A stretch of DNA of 64,000 nt, from the NCBI RefSeq assembly GCF_030445035.2, contig NC_080702.1, forward strand, positions 27,326,084 to 27,390,083, read 5' to 3'. Position numbers and translations under genes: made by a program. This stretch comes from Dasypus novemcinctus (taxonomy: Eukaryota; Chordata; Mammalia; Cingulata; Dasypodidae). Below the pieces are notes generated by a model. It did not search any database and was not told the DNA's origin. It saw only the letters and a list, made by a program, of their open reading frames with translations. Of the stretch, positions 41,501 through 63,792 are shown in pieces (within the stretch, counting starts at the first letter, position 1; every line of letters begins with the position of its first letter).

Positions 41501-42693
41501 GCATGCCCCTGGCGCGCTCCCGGCCGCACAAGCCCGACAAGCCGTCCCACCCGCAACGCGGCCAGAGGGGCCGGCCACAGGCCCATTTCACGGATGGGGA
41601 AAGTGAGGCTTGACAAGGAAAGCCACTCCGCAACGGGACCGCAGGGCGCCGGACGGAGCCGGAATCCAGACTGGGGGCTCTGGGAGAGCCCCTCGCTCCT
41701 GCAGGGGCCGCAGGATCCAACTCCAACTGCAGCGCGCGAGGGCGGTGGGTGTTCGGCCGCCTTCTCCTTACCTCGAGGCGCTGGGATGGTTTTTGGCAGC
41801 CTTCTCCTTACCTTGAAGAGCCGGGCATCCCCCGGCATCTGAGATTCCGTGGAAACGGCCCGATACGGAAACCACGAGGCACTTTACCCCCGTTACTTCG
41901 CCCTCGCCCCAACCCTCGCGTGCTCATCTCCTGCTTTGTTTCAGCATCGCCTTCCCAGAAGGGCCTCTGTGCCCCCCGAAACAGCACCATTCCTCGCACA
42001 ACCTACTTCCCCCTCGCCCGCCGCCTCCTGAGACAGCCGCGTGCCTGGCTGATCCCGACTCCCCCGCGAGCGTGTCACCTCCCCCAGAGAAAAGGGAGAT
42101 TGTTTTGTTCCCCGCTTCCCGCGGCTGGCATACAGCAGGTGCTCAATAAAACAGCCGGACTACCTAAGGGCGGCGGTGCGGCCCATTACAAGCGTTTTAC
42201 AGCCCAGGACACGGAGGGGGGCGCAGAGAGCTCCCGTAACGCACCCCCAGCTCTCATTCTGAGATTCGAACCTGACGCTTTGGCTCCTGAACCCCGCTTC
42301 AAGCTGAGGCCCCCAGCTCCTGCTCGCCGGGCAGGCCCCGCGGGCTCCTACGTTAACCACTAAACCCTGGGAGGGGCTGGTGTGCCGAGGAGCCCGTGGC
42401 ACGGACGGGGACACGGAGGCTCCCAGGGGGGGTGGCCACGCGCCCTCGCCGGTCCCTCCGCGGGCTGGAGCGGGGGATGGGGGGGGTCCCGGGTGCCCCC
42501 ACCCCCACCCCGCCGCGGGGCCCCGGCCCTCACCCCGCAGCCGCTGCTCGGCGCCGTCCTGCGTCTCCAGCAGGCGCCCCAGCAGCTGCTCGTGGCGCCC
42601 CAGCAGCCGCCGCTGCTGCGCCTCGGCGCGGTTGGCGCCCAGCAGGCTCAGCAGCCCCTGGCTCAGCTCCTCCATGTCCCGGAAGGCCGCCAT
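38426..42693 (-). CDS. SPC24: Kinetochore protein Spc24, five coding exons, exon 2 donor not visible
   Basis: Subunit of the Ndc80 complex that anchors microtubule-binding Ndc80/Nuf2 to the inner kinetochore (CENP-T, Mis12) in mitosis. Coding exons on the minus strand: 42534-42693, 39641-39789 (3' end inferred from the human length), 38789-38889, 38638-38714, 38426-38538. The joined frame is 600 bp, about 199 residues (human 197). The N-terminus MAAFRDMEELSQGLLSLLGA and the C-terminal FISDYLWSLVDTEW are near-identical to human. The N-terminal half is coiled coil; the C-terminal part is the RWD-like globular domain. Two residues (Arg-Pro) extend the usual C-terminus. The expected exon 2 donor is replaced by minisatellite sequence, so splicing there is unclear. 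The other donors are GTGAGG, GTAGGT and GTATCC. Confidence 0.9.
38638..38714 (-). CDS. SPC24: SPC24 exon 4
   Basis: 77 bp: YVAQLYRRVSEIEWDYDCAP, then SLVKG. Acceptor CCCCCCGCAG, donor GTATCC. Start of the globular domain that pairs with Spc25. Confidence 0.93.
38789..38889 (-). CDS. SPC24: SPC24 exon 3
   Basis: 101 bp: LSRELEELKELEAELRGQER, then DEDTTVTIPAAV. Donor GCCGT|GTAGGT. The acceptor CCACGGAG has a weak pyrimidine tract, but it fits the human frame and exon length exactly. Confidence 0.88.
38950..39660. repeat. 44-bp minisatellite in SPC24 intron 2 reaching into exon 2
   Basis: Sixteen copies of the core GGAAAGGACATCGGAGGCTG on the plus strand, with ATCGG at 38971, 39020, 39064, 39108, 39152, 39197, 39241, 39286, 39330, 39374, 39418, 39462, 39502, 39554, 39599 and 39643. 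Two copies (39374, 39643) read GATATCGG. Linkers are CCCGCGCCCGCCCCCCA or CCAGGCCACCACCCCCCA. It creates long but meaningless open frames on both strands. Confidence 0.97.
39641..39789 (-). CDS. SPC24: SPC24 exon 2, 3' end overlapping a minisatellite
   Basis: The acceptor TCCCCGCAG is followed by AG ATC CTG GCC. The coding part EQEVAQSLLDAKERARQGGA ... AEDAQLGGSL is clear Spc24 coiled coil. At the human-equivalent end (CTG CAG|GT) this strand reads CGA TAT CCT, with no GT. A GT exists one repeat unit on, at 39597-39598 in CCGAT|GTCCTT; its use would add 14 codons in frame, but it is a weak site. Confidence 0.75.
40472..40640 (-). mobile_element. DAS SINE (minus)
   Basis: AAAAGATCTATTTATCTCCC, then GAGCCAAACCCGGGACCTCA and GAGCCGCCTCCGCTCCCTG. 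It lies in SPC24 intron 1. Confidence 0.8.
40790..40970. repeat. L2-like fragment
   Basis: TTCTAAGTCACCTCCTTGTG, CTTCCTGCCCCTTCTCC: L2-type wording, diverged. Low confidence. Confidence 0.35.
41050..41255 (-). repeat. MIR SINE (minus)
   Basis: GTGTGTACTAAGCGCCGCGC, TTTTATGCTCACCGTGACCC, GGGCACTTGTCCACAGGCAC and GAGCGTGGATGTGAGCCAAT preserve the MIR order. Confidence 0.7.
41582..41692 (-). repeat. MIR SINE fragment (minus)
   Basis: CCCATTTCACGGATGGGGAA, AGTGAGGCTTGACAAGGAAA, CCGGAATCCAGACTGG. Confidence 0.65.
42178..42310 (-). repeat. MIR SINE fragment (minus)
   Basis: CATTACAAGCGTTTTACAGC, TCATTCTGAGATTCGAACCT. It follows a short AGCAGGTGCTCAATAAA piece at 42134-42150 from another MIR end. 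Confidence 0.6.
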
Positions 42694-42920
42694 GCCCGCG
42701 CCGCCGCCGCCTCCCCGGCGCGCCCGCGCAAACTTAACCCGGCGCGGGGCCAGCCCCTTCCGGGAGAGGCCCCCGCCCCCATTGGGCGGCTCTGCCGTCA
42801 GTCAGCGGCGCGGGGCGGGGCCGGCCTGAGGCGCCGGCGCCGGCGTCTCCGTCAATCATCGGCGGCGGCCAATGGGCGCGGGGCGGGGGGGGGGACGCCT
42901 CCGGCTGTCGGCCTGATGCG
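42460..42920 (-). promoter_or_regulatory. SPC24: SPC24 CpG-island promoter
   Basis: CpG-rich block around SPC24 exon 1. Upstream of the start, on the minus strand, there is a CCAAT box (plus ATTGG 42781-42785) and a second in the other direction (plus CCAAT 42869-42873). GC boxes (GGGGCGGGGC near 42811 and GCGGGGCGGGG near 42880) lie between and around them. There is no TATA box. Paired NF-Y sites suit a cell-cycle gene. Confidence 0.65.
42534..42693 (-). CDS. SPC24: SPC24 exon 1
   Basis: 160 bp: start codon at 42691-42693, 53 codons plus one base. It ends CGG G|GTGAGG. Matches human Spc24 residues 1-53 with few changes (HEQLLGRLLETQDGAEQRLR). Confidence 0.95.
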
Positions 42921-43097
42921 CCTGCGCAGGCTGGAGAGCGCCTGAGCCAGCCCGGAGCTGTTTGTTTTCTGCATGGATTGAGCGCTTGCTGCATGCGGCG
43001 CGCGGTGCTAGGGACCGAGGACCGCTTCTCGGGGAGCTGACGTTCTCCAGTTCTCCAGTGTGGGATTCTTACAATAAACGTTACGAATAAGTGAATG

Positions 43098-43312
43098 CTC
43101 TAAGAGGCTGCACAGCCATATGGGCTCTGCCACAAGATGCATTGGGTTCCAATCTCAGCTTTGCCACTTGCTGGCTGTGTTGCCCTCGGCAAGTTGCTTC
43201 ACCTCTCTGTGCCTACCCTTTATTCTGAGTCAAATGAAGGTCATACCTCATGGCTGGCATGAGGACGAGGTGAGCATGGCGCCTGGTATTCAGTAAGTGC
43301 CACATAAGTGTA
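43098..43312 (+). repeat. MIR SINE (plus), nearly full length
   Basis: TGGGTTCCAATCTCAGCTTT, GCCACTTGCTGGCTGTGTTG, GGCAAGTTGCTTCACCTCTC, CCTGGTATTCAGTAAGTGCC. Confidence 0.8.
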
Positions 43313-43556
43313 GAATAATGCATATGGCACTCGCTAGCGGGTACAGTGCCTACCATGTGGCAAACAAAGCCCTGTATGCAGTTACAGCAGAGAAAAGACA
43401 AACTGCACCCCTGCGGCCAGCAGGTCTAGCCTGCTGTCATCGCGACCAGCAACTTCTACAGAAGAGAATTTTTTAAAAAGCCTGTCCCTGGCATCCAGAA
43501 AGGTAAGTATCGTTTTGGGAAACTCTGGACTCTACATTTGTGTATTGTATTTTCTT

Positions 43557-43740
43557 CTTTTTTTAAAAGATGTATTTTATTTATTCCCCACACATCGTTT
43601 TGCGCTCGCTGTCTGCTCTCCGTGTCCATTCGCCGAGCGCTGTGTCTGTCCGGCTTCTCTTTAGGAGGCACTGGGAACCGAACCTGGGACCTCCCACGTG
43701 GGAAAGAGGCGCTCAATCACCTGAGACACCTCTGCTCCCT
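43557..43740 (-). mobile_element. DAS SINE (minus)
   Basis: TTTTAAAAGATGTATTTTAT, then GGGAACCGAACCTGGGACCT and GAGACACCTCTGCTCCCTG. Confidence 0.82.
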
Positions 43741-43759
43741 GCATTGCATTTTTAAAAAT

Positions 43760-44215
43760 GGCTACAGAAGTGTCTCCATGCTTGCCACACCCCATCAAGA
43801 GGCAGGCTCACTTCCCCTCCTCTTGAGTCTGAGAGGACCTGCCAATTGCCTCAAAAAAAAAAAAAATGCGTTGTGGCAGAAGGGACGCTGTCTGACCGGC
43901 TAAGTCATAAGCCAGGATACATCCTTCGCCCTTCCCTTCCTGGCTCGCTCTTTCTCTGGAACCCAGCCACGGCGTCGTGAAGGAAGCGCAGACCACATGG
44001 CGAGTTTCCCACGTAAGCCGATACGGCCCCAGACGAAGCCAGTGTCAACTGCCAGATGAGCCAGTGATCCTTCCAATGATTCCGGCCCCATCCTGGCCTT
44101 TGAGCCATCGCAGCTGACACCAAGAGGTGCCAGACTTGTGAGCGCGAGAAATGTCATTGTTTGAAGCCGGGAAAGTTGGGGGCAATTTGTTACGCGGCCA
44201 TTAAAGCCCAGATCA
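43760..44215 (+). mobile_element. MaLR-type LTR fossil (MLT1-like)
   Basis: The right end (GTCATTGTTTGAAGCCGGGA, GGGGGCAATTTGTTACGCGG) carries the typical wording of the 3' part of an MLT1 LTR. It looks like a solitary, old and broken LTR of eutherian age. The left boundary is uncertain. Confidence 0.55.
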
Positions 44216-44390
44216 CTGGGTCATGATGCCAAATGTGCATCTTGCTGCAGGTCACGTAAAAAGCTTAGAGTCACCACCCTGGGGGCATCACTTTACTTAC
44301 AGTGAATTGCAAGGAAACAAACGATCGAGATCATTTTAGACAGTCAGCCCTTCTGTGACAGCAGTAAAATGGTCATAAGATAGAGTCACT

Positions 44391-44485
44391 GGGGGGGGGG
44401 GAGGGTGTTGCTCAGTGGTTGAGTGCCTGCTTCCCATGTATGAGGTCCCTGGTTCAATCCCCTGTACCTCCAAAAAGAAAAAAAA
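44391..44485 (+). mobile_element. DAS-I-type SINE monomer (plus)
   Basis: GTGTTGCTCAGTGGTTGAGT, CCCTGGTTCAATCCCCTGTA, A-rich tail. It has an A-box and B-box of tRNA type. Confidence 0.85.
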
Positions 44486-44524
44486 GTCATTGGGATGGGG
44501 GGTAGGGGAGAGTAGCAACATCAC

Positions 44525-44760
44525 TTTAGATCAGGTGGTCAGGGAAGACCTCTGAGCAGAGGACATAGGAACTGGGACCCGGGTGAGGAAAGGGTCCTGT
44601 GCTAAGCAGAGGTCATAGCAAGTGCAAAGGCCCTGCGGTAGAGACAACTGGAAGCACAGAACGGATTTAGGTTGGGGGAGTTGGAAGAACTCGCCGGCAG
44701 AGGCAGGGAGGGAAGGTTCCTGGCCAAGGTGGGGGAGAGCAGGGAAGGGGTGGTCTTGGA
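44525..44760. repeat. L2-like fragment
   Basis: GGTGGTCAGGGAAGACCTCT, GCAAGTGCAAAGGCCCTGCG: the wording of L2 3' parts. Confidence 0.55.
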
Positions 44761-45165
44761 GACGAGGGGCTGTTTGGGGGAGGAATTCCCCATACCTGGA
44801 GAGCAGCCAAGTGGAGCCATCAAGACGGCCATCGCGTGGCTCAGAGGAGCCTGCAGAGACATTTGGGCTGGGGATAAAAGTCCCAGAGTTGCCGTGGCGC
44901 AGCCAGCTGAGACCACCCTGCGGGAAAGCGTGAAGAGGAGGGGGTCCCAAGGACGGGATGAGCCCTGAGACCCTCCAACGGGCAGATGTTGGAGAGAAGA
45001 AAAGGCAGCAGAACAGAAGAGGCACGGCCAGACCGAGGACGGAAGCCAGGATTTCAGGGAAACGCGATGGAGATTGACCCCTGACTCTGGGCCTCAAGCC
45101 ACTTTCCTTCTCAGATCCGACTTCCATGAGCTGCCAAGACCCCTGGGCCACTTGTGTTTTGTCTT

Positions 45166-45502
45166 GTTTTTTAAAGACCTATTTCATTTGTTTATCCCCT
45201 CCCCGCCTTGCTGTTTGCAGCTGTTGTCTGCTCTGTGTCCATTCACTGTGTGCTCTCTGTGTCTGCTCGTCTTCTCTTTAGGAGGCACCGGGAACCGAAC
45301 CCGGGACCTCCCATGTGGAAGAGAGGCGCTCGATCACCTGAGCTGCCTCTGCTCCCTGGTTTGTTGTATCTCTCTTTGTCTTTCCTCCTTGTGTCTCTTT
45401 TGTTGCGCCAGCTCGCCTTCTCCAGGAGGCACCGGGAACCGAACCCGGGACCTCCCACGTGGTAGGCGGGAGCCCAATCGCTTGAGCCACATCCACTTCC
45501 CC
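45166..45502 (-). mobile_element. DAS SINE with two heads (minus)
   Basis: Heads at 45283-45355 (GGAACCGAACCCGGGACCTC) and 45424-45500 (the same words), joined by a DAS tail (TTGTTGTATCTCTCTTTGTC). Ends in GAGCCACATCCACTTCCCCC. Confidence 0.85.
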
Positions 45503-45509
45503 CACTTGT

Positions 45510-47142
45510 GTTTTTAATGTTTTTTTTCAGTGGTCACACAGACTTCCCCTGGGACTAATACATTTATCCTCTTCTGGGTCTCAGATCCCTTCGAGAAAAA
45601 TCCCTTTCTTAAAAAACATACCCAACATCCATACACATCTTTGAAATTCCTGAGGCTTTGGGAAGGTCCAGGACCCCAAAAGGCCGCCCCAGATATTCAG
45701 ATCAAGAAACCTCTCCGGCTCTAGAACAGTCTATCTCACGGAGCAGGTGGTGCAGGTGGAAATGACACCATCTGTGTTTCCTGCAGAAATACCCGCCCCG
45801 GGTGGTGGCAGGGCCCTGCTCGCCCTTCCCCCATGGCTGGGCTGTCAGGGCTGAGCCTGTGCCAGGAGCTCTGGAACCAGCTGGGTGACCTCTGGGGCAG
45901 TGGCTCACCTCTGGGCTAAAAGCGGTGACTTACATAACACCGCCTGGGCAGAGGAGATAAGACCTTGGGTTCCGTTTCAGCTTCTGCCCTTTACCTGTGC
46001 CCTTGGCAAATGCTTCACCTTTCCAAACCCCAGCTGCTAAGGATAGCTCGCTCTCCACAGCCAGGGCCAATGTCAGAGAGATAAGCTGTGTTTTAAGATT
46101 GTGCAACCAGTCTGAGAGAGATAAACGTCCCATCTCCCTTCCAGAAAGCAAAGGAAGAAACTGAGGGCAGGGTGGGGGGATGGAGCTGAGCTGAACAAGA
46201 CAACAATGACAATAAAAATGGCAAAATGGTCCCGAGCAATCGCTTGCGGGAAACACTTTTTTGCCCTCCCTTGAAGATTCTGGGCTCTCAAACTCCTCTG
46301 GGAAACTGAAACTTGATGGGAAGAGAAATACACTCCTTTGCATAAAATTTCTGGAACTTCCTAAAACCTCTGGAAGCCACCCATTATCTCTGGGTTAAAC
46401 AGCCCAGAGGAAAAAAACGGAGGAAGTGAGAACAGGGGAGTGATGGCCCTCAGGGAGAGTGAGTGGAAGGGCAGAAGCTGCTGGGGGCTCCAACTTCCTG
46501 AGCTGGTGTGGCTGCAAACAGGCTGTCAGTTAAGCCTGGAAGCTGTACCCTTCTGTGCACACAATGCCCACCTATTACATCTCCATGAAAACAAATGGGG
46601 AAAAAAACTAAGAGCCAACCTATTCGAAAAAGTGTTGGCAGGATGCACTCCAAAGTGCTGACAACAGCATTTCTACCAAGTGGGTCCATGACCTCGGCTA
46701 TGCCAAATGCTCCAGGGTTGTTTGAATTTTCTTTCTTAATAAGCTTTAGAAATTATTTTGTAATAAGGGAAATAATCAGTAAAAGAGCTACTTTTTCCAA
46801 GGTGTCAATAGTCGGGTGTCCAATAGAACTTTCTGTGCCGATGGCCACGTTCTGTAGCTCCACCGCCCAGGACAGTAGCCAGCAGCCACCTGTGGCTATT
46901 GGACACTAATTAAGTGTAATTACTTTTCATTTAAAGGGAAATAGCCACCTGTGGCTAATAGCACAGGGGAATGGACAGTGCCCCATAGAGCACAGCATAA
47001 GGGAGTTCACTGAAATCCTGCCAATTTTCTGTAGGCTCGAACCCTTTTCAAAATGAGTCCATATTTAATAAGAGACGTTTCACAGCTTAAAGGGCAGCAG
47101 GAGATAAAGGCAAGACACCGAAGCATCGCCTTTATCGGTAGC
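45510..47142. other. Intergenic DNA between SPC24 and KANK2
   Basis: Mostly unique-looking. A short hAT/MER-like piece may lie at about 46805-46990 (CCACCTGTGGCTATTGGACA, AGCCACCTGTGGCTAATAGC). No exon recognised. Confidence 0.45.
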
Positions 47143-48984
47143 TTTATTAATAAATCCATTTACCTTCTGAAAAAAAAGATTACAAAAAGGAATACTTCAT
47201 TTATGTGTAATACTGTCTTCGTGGAACGTACCGTGGTCGGAAAGTGAAATTCAAGGTCACGAGTATACGTGAGAAATGCAAGGCACGAGGGCAGGACCCC
47301 TGGAACCTACCATGGCGAGCCCCTTAAGGATGGGTAAATAGGGCCTTTATGTGGGGGTCCCTGGTTCCAGGGGCCAGTGAGCTGCTTCTAGGAGTTTAAA
47401 ATAAACACGTTCGCCAGCCGGCCGCTGGCTCCAGGGTGGAAGACCTAGGCACACAATTTTTGTACCGCTTTTCGTCGCTGCCCAAAGCCTCATCCTCCAT
47501 CAGACGTCCGTCCCCACCAGCTGGGGTGCGGTTTGGTTTTTCGCTCCAATTCCTGCACCCACACCCTATCTTATTTGCCTCCTTCTGGCCATCCTTTGTT
47601 GTCGGTACATCCCTTAAATAAAACAATCAAAGCAAGCCGGGCTACATCAAGCTAAGAAACCCATGCTTCCGGGAAGGCAGCCAGCACGTAGCTTTATTTC
47701 AGGATCGTGTGAGCTTTTTTGGTTCTGCTAAACTTCAGCCTCAAAGCCCCAAAGACGTGCCTTTATCGGGATCTCACGCCCCAGTTAGAGGTTCGACAGC
47801 CCTGCCCTTCCATCCACCCCTGTTTTCTTTTCTTTTTTTTTTTTTCCTTTTTGGTTCACGAAGGAAAGAAAACGATCTTGAGGTCTGGGGGATGAAACGG
47901 GCCATGCTGGAAAGCTCTTTCCTCCCACCAGCCCCCGTTTCCAGCAGGCTCCCGGCCAGGCAAGCCTCGAGGCGGTAGAAAAGCCATTTGTCTCTCGTTG
48001 GGTTGGTTTCCGCAGGGCCCTGTCTCTTTAAGTTTGCCTCGCGGGTCCTCTGGGGGCAGCCAACTTTTAATCGAGCACACATGGGATTTTTTTGGAGCCT
48101 GTCCTGGGCTTTGCCAAGAAGCACATGCCCTGTTTGCTTTGCTTTGAGGGCAGAGGGGGGCCTCAGGGGGGAGGAGAGAAAAGGCTCTGGTCTCCTGTGG
48201 GTCTAGCCACTCTCGATCTCTTTTTCCGCCCCTCCTGAAGCGTTTACAGGAAAACGAAGAGGTGCCGAGTCATGTGGGGAGGGAAAGGATTTCGGGGGGG
48301 ATTTTCTGGACGTGAATCGATGACCCAGATGTCACTTCACCTCGGCCTCGGGGGGATGGGGGGAGCACTGGCGGTGGCAGCAAGAAGGCAAAAGAAGGGA
48401 CAGCTCTTCTGTCCCGGCGGCAAGGACAGAATCTGTCTTGTAAAGGGCCCAGGGGAAAATGACCCCCGACCAAAGCAGTCTGGGCGAGCATGGACAGAAG
48501 GCCATTCTATACCAAACAATTGAATGTGGGGGGGGCTGGGGGGGTCGCGCCCCCTCGAGACCTCGCCTCCCGTGCAGTGACGCTCAGGATCAAAAGCAAA
48601 ATGCGCGATTCCAGTGACATTCAAATTCGGCCACAAATGTTATGACTCCCCCGTCCCGCTTGGTAATGAATCAAAAATCCTTTTTTCTCTTCCCCCCCTC
48701 CCACTCCCTCCAACCAGGACAGCCAATGTAGTGTCCTCAATGGGCATCATAAAACGCACGCCCCAGCGCTGGCCACCCGCGCCAGTTTGTACAAGAGTTT
48801 AGCTTTCGTCTGCGCGGTGGCGGCTCGGAATGGGCGTGACTCCCTGCGCCATGGGGGATTTACCCAGGAAGCAGAAGAAAAACCCACTTGACTTCGAGAC
48901 GGGGGGCCTTGGGGAGGGCAAAGGGGGGGGTGGCCGGTGGGGTGGGGAGAGGGCAGGGGAGAGAACGGGGACAGTCCACTCCGG
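47143..48984 (-). other. KANK2: Probable KANK2 3' untranslated region
   Basis: The region downstream of the KANK2 stop is repeat-free over about 1.8 kb, as expected for a long 3' UTR. Two minus-strand AATAAA signals are present, at 47692-47697 and 47143-47148 (plus TTTATT). The farther one gives a UTR of about 1.84 kb, close to the remembered human size. The true end is not proven. Confidence 0.55.
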
Positions 48985-60773
<11,789 letters not shown>

Positions 60774-61009
60774 CTGGAGGGGCAGGGAAAGAGGCATGCA
60801 CCCCCCTGTAAGTAATGGCAAAATACCCGTGGTAGTAGCTGCCTCAGTGGGGCGCAGACCGGGGCCCCGGCGCTCTCCAAATTTTCCCTGGGATTTCTTG
60901 TATCCTCTCGTCAAGTCTCCCTTTATTTATTACAGAAGAGGAGCCTGAGGCCCAGGAGCAGGTGAGCAGCAGAACCCAACCCCAGGCTTCCTTGGACTGG
61001 CAGTCATTA

Positions 61010-61165
61010 ACCGGAACCCTTATCTCTGTTCCACCACGAAGCTGCTGTGTGACCTCAGGCAGGTTGCTTAACCACTCTGTGTCTCAGGCCAACGACTTCC
61101 CGGCACGGCCGTGCAGCCTGAAGGATGTGGTAAAGGGCTTTCCAAAGCCTGTACACGGAGAGAGC
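61010..61165 (+). repeat. MIR SINE fragment (plus)
   Basis: GCTGTGTGACCTCAGGCAGG, TTGCTTAACCACTCTGTGTC, GGTAAAGGGCTTTCCAAAGC. Confidence 0.7.
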
Positions 61166-61169
61166 CCTC

Positions 61170-61600
61170 GAGAAGCCCCTGTTAATTGAGGAGAACCGTA
61201 AACCCTCATCTGATGTGATTTATTGTTGTTTTTTTTTAAAGTCTTCTTTACATATTGTGGCTATTGCTTTGTATCCCGCTTGCTTTCCTTCTTCTGTAGG
61301 TAACACTCAGCGGGTGTCATATTAGCAATCAGGACAGAGAAGGGACTGCTAGAAAAATGAGATGGAAACCCCACCCAGGGCTACCCGTTTCAGCCACAAG
61401 CACATTTATAAACCAGGAGCGTTAGTTACGCTCGTTGTAACGCGCTACCGTCCACGCCACCCATTGCTGCGTACTTACAGGCGACTTTATTAAACATTCT
61501 ACGGACGTTCAGCCTCGGATCCCCCTTCTCCACCCACATTCTGTCTCCTAACACCAGACGTTTAAACATCGTATTTCACTCCCATCCGCGAAACCGTACA
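61170..61600. other. KANK2 intron, nothing recognised
   Basis: AT-rich intron with no exon, RNA gene or clear repeat family. Confidence 0.5.
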
Positions 61601-61985
61601 ATATTCATCGAGGGAGGTTGATTTAATTGAAAGACAATTAGAGGGTAATCTGGGGACGGTATAACCGCGTGATTGTGGTGGTAGATGAGGATAATAACAT
61701 AAATACTAACGTTAATAACGTAAATACTAACGTTAATAACGTTAATAACATAAATACTAACGTTAATAACGTAAATACTAGAACGTTCCTCTCCTACAAG
61801 GTGTTAAGAAGATGGTGATTAATGGGAAAAATACAACTAATGTGACCTTTAGACTGTACTTAATAGCAATATGGTAATAATTTTGCAGCAACGGCAAAGA
61901 GGATACTGTATCGATGTTAAATGTCAAAAGGAAAGAAAATGGGGTTTAGTTTCATGAGATGTGAATATGATCAAGCTTTTTTTCC
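61600..61985 (+). repeat. L1-like fragment with internal tandem repeat
   Basis: GGGAAAAATACAACTAATGT, AATAGCAATATGGTAATAAT and TGTTAAATGTCAAAAGGAAA follow L1 3'-type wording; subfamily not assigned. Confidence 0.45.
61691..61783. repeat. AT-rich tandem repeat of AACGTTAATAACGTAAATAC type
   Basis: Four to five imperfect copies, about 20-21 bp, with repeated AACGTT palindromes. Nested in the L1-like fragment. Confidence 0.85.
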
Positions 61986-62154
61986 CCCCTTCATTTCCTT
62001 TATCAACAAGGAGACCTTGGCCCTGTCATTCAACCCATCTGTGCTCGTTTATGTGTATTTCTGAACCCTGGAGGAACAACTGAGGTCATGTTTAGGATCA
62101 AATGAGACAAATGTGCCTGGAGAGGGAAAAAAAAGTATGTATCGATACATTTAT

Positions 62155-62335
62155 TTATTTATTTTGAGGTACTGTGGGGGCCGGGAATTGAACCCGGGAC
62201 CTCGTATGTGGGAAGCTGGTGCTCAACCACTGAGCCACATCGGCTCCTCTGCATCGGTGTTTTTGTTTGTTTTTTAGGAGGCACCAGGAACCGAACCCGG
62301 AACCTCCCATGTGGCTTGAGCCACATCTTCTCCTC
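62155..62335 (-). mobile_element. DAS-I-type SINE pair (minus)
   Basis: GGGAATTGAACCCGGGACCT and GGAACCGAACCCGGAACCTC heads with a TTTTTGTTTGTTTTTTAGGA spacer. Confidence 0.85.
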
Positions 62336-62508
62336 CAGATTTATTTCTGAGGAAGAAACAAAAAAAAAAATTAACCCACCCAGGTTGGCTGAGGATAAAG
62401 GTGACATCTTGGGGATCAGAACGGGGACAGGGAGTGGGGACGGGGGTGAGCCGGGAGCTCTGGGCTCCAGGTCTTCAACCTGAACAACGTAATAAAAATC
62501 TCAGTCGC

Positions 62509-62914
62509 ATGAAGCGGACGTGGCCCAGTGGTTAGGGCGTCCGTCTACCACATGGGAGGTCCGCGGTTCAAACCCCAGGTCTCCTTGACCCGTGTGGAGC
62601 TGGCCCACGCGCAGTGCTGATGCGCGCAAGGAATGCCCTGCCATGCAGGGGTGTTCCCCACGTAGGGGAGCCCCACGCGCAAGGAGTGCACCCATAAGGA
62701 GAGCCGCCCAGCGTGAAAGAAAGTGCAGCCTGCCCAGGAATGGCACCGCCCACACGGAGAGCTGACACAGCAAGATGACACAACGAGAAGAAACACAGAT
62801 TCCCAGTGCAGCTGATAAGGATACAAGCGGTCACAGAAGAGCACACAGCGAATGGACACAGAGAGCAGACAACTGGGGGGCAGGGTAGAGAAATAAAATG
62901 TTAAAAAAAAAAGC
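62509..62914 (+). mobile_element. DAS-III SINE (plus) with target duplication
   Basis: GAAGCGGACGTGGCCCAGTG start, full body and A-tail. The 9-bp duplication CTCAGTCGC lies at 62500-62508 and 62915-62923. Confidence 0.9.
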
Positions 62915-62923
62915 CTCAGTCGC

Positions 62924-63429
62924 CAATGAAGACGCCCAGTTCCCCCCACGCAGGCCACATGCTGCGGCCGTGTCTCCACTTCCCCAGGATGTCCCCTTCC
63001 TGCCACTGGCCACAGGCTCTGACGGCCAGCTAATTTTAATTCCCTTCAGCAGCTAATTTCTTTCTCTTTTTTTTGATCTGCACAGTTACCACTTCCTCAA
63101 GTCTGCGGGGCCACGTTCAACCGGAATAACAAACGGGAGAAAATGCTTGCCCCGTGCAGGCGACAGCCGCGCCACCAACACTCCACAGCGTCCCCGGGGC
63201 GGGAGGTGGCAGATTCCAGAGCAGGCGCCTCGGACGCCGGCAGAGAAGGGAGTTCTGCGACACGCCCGATCTGTTTGTGAGACGCTGGCAATAAATGCCC
63301 GTGAATCCACTCAAAAACACGCCGTGTGGCCAAAGGGAACGGGGCAGGAGCGGGGGGGACGGGCCGGTCCCGAGCTCAGTCTCTGCCCCCAACTCCGGGG
63401 CTCCCCGACCTAAATGTCCCAGGATGCAG
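62924..63429. other. KANK2 intron, nothing recognised
   Basis: About 500 bp of unique-looking intron. No KANK2 exon, RNA gene or repeat seen. Confidence 0.5.
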
Positions 63430-63645
63430 AGAGGAGAGGACCTGAGCGGTTGAGCACCCGCCTCCCACACGGGAGGTCCCGGGTTGGTTTCTTGGTGCCT
63501 CCTGAGAAAACGAACAAGAAACGACACGCAAAAACGAAGACGAGAAGACCAACTCAGGGAGCCGAGGTGGCTCGGTGTTTTGAGCTCTGGCTTCCCACAT
63601 ACGAAATCTGGGGTGCAATCCCCGCACCCTGATACCTGAAAAAAG
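63430..63645 (+). mobile_element. DAS-type SINE pair (plus)
   Basis: GACCTGAGCGGTTGAGCACC, GAGGTCCCGGGTTGGTTTCT, then a second head GGTGGCTCGGTGTTTTGAGC with GGGGTGCAATCCCCGCACCC. Confidence 0.75.
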
Positions 63646-63792
63646 AAAGCCCTGGGAGGGTCAAAAAACAAGGTGAGGCCATGCCAAGAGCAAAGTGGGC
63701 GCTGCCTTCCAGGGCTCAGCCCTCTCTCCTTCCAGATGAGGCATTCAAGGTTGGACGCGGCAAGGCTAAAAAGAATCATAAAGAATGTAGGT

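Noticed and set aside
43760-44215. Possible larger retrovirus-like element around the MaLR LTR
   Set aside because: Only LTR-type sequence is visible, with no internal region on either side. It is treated as a solitary fossil LTR.
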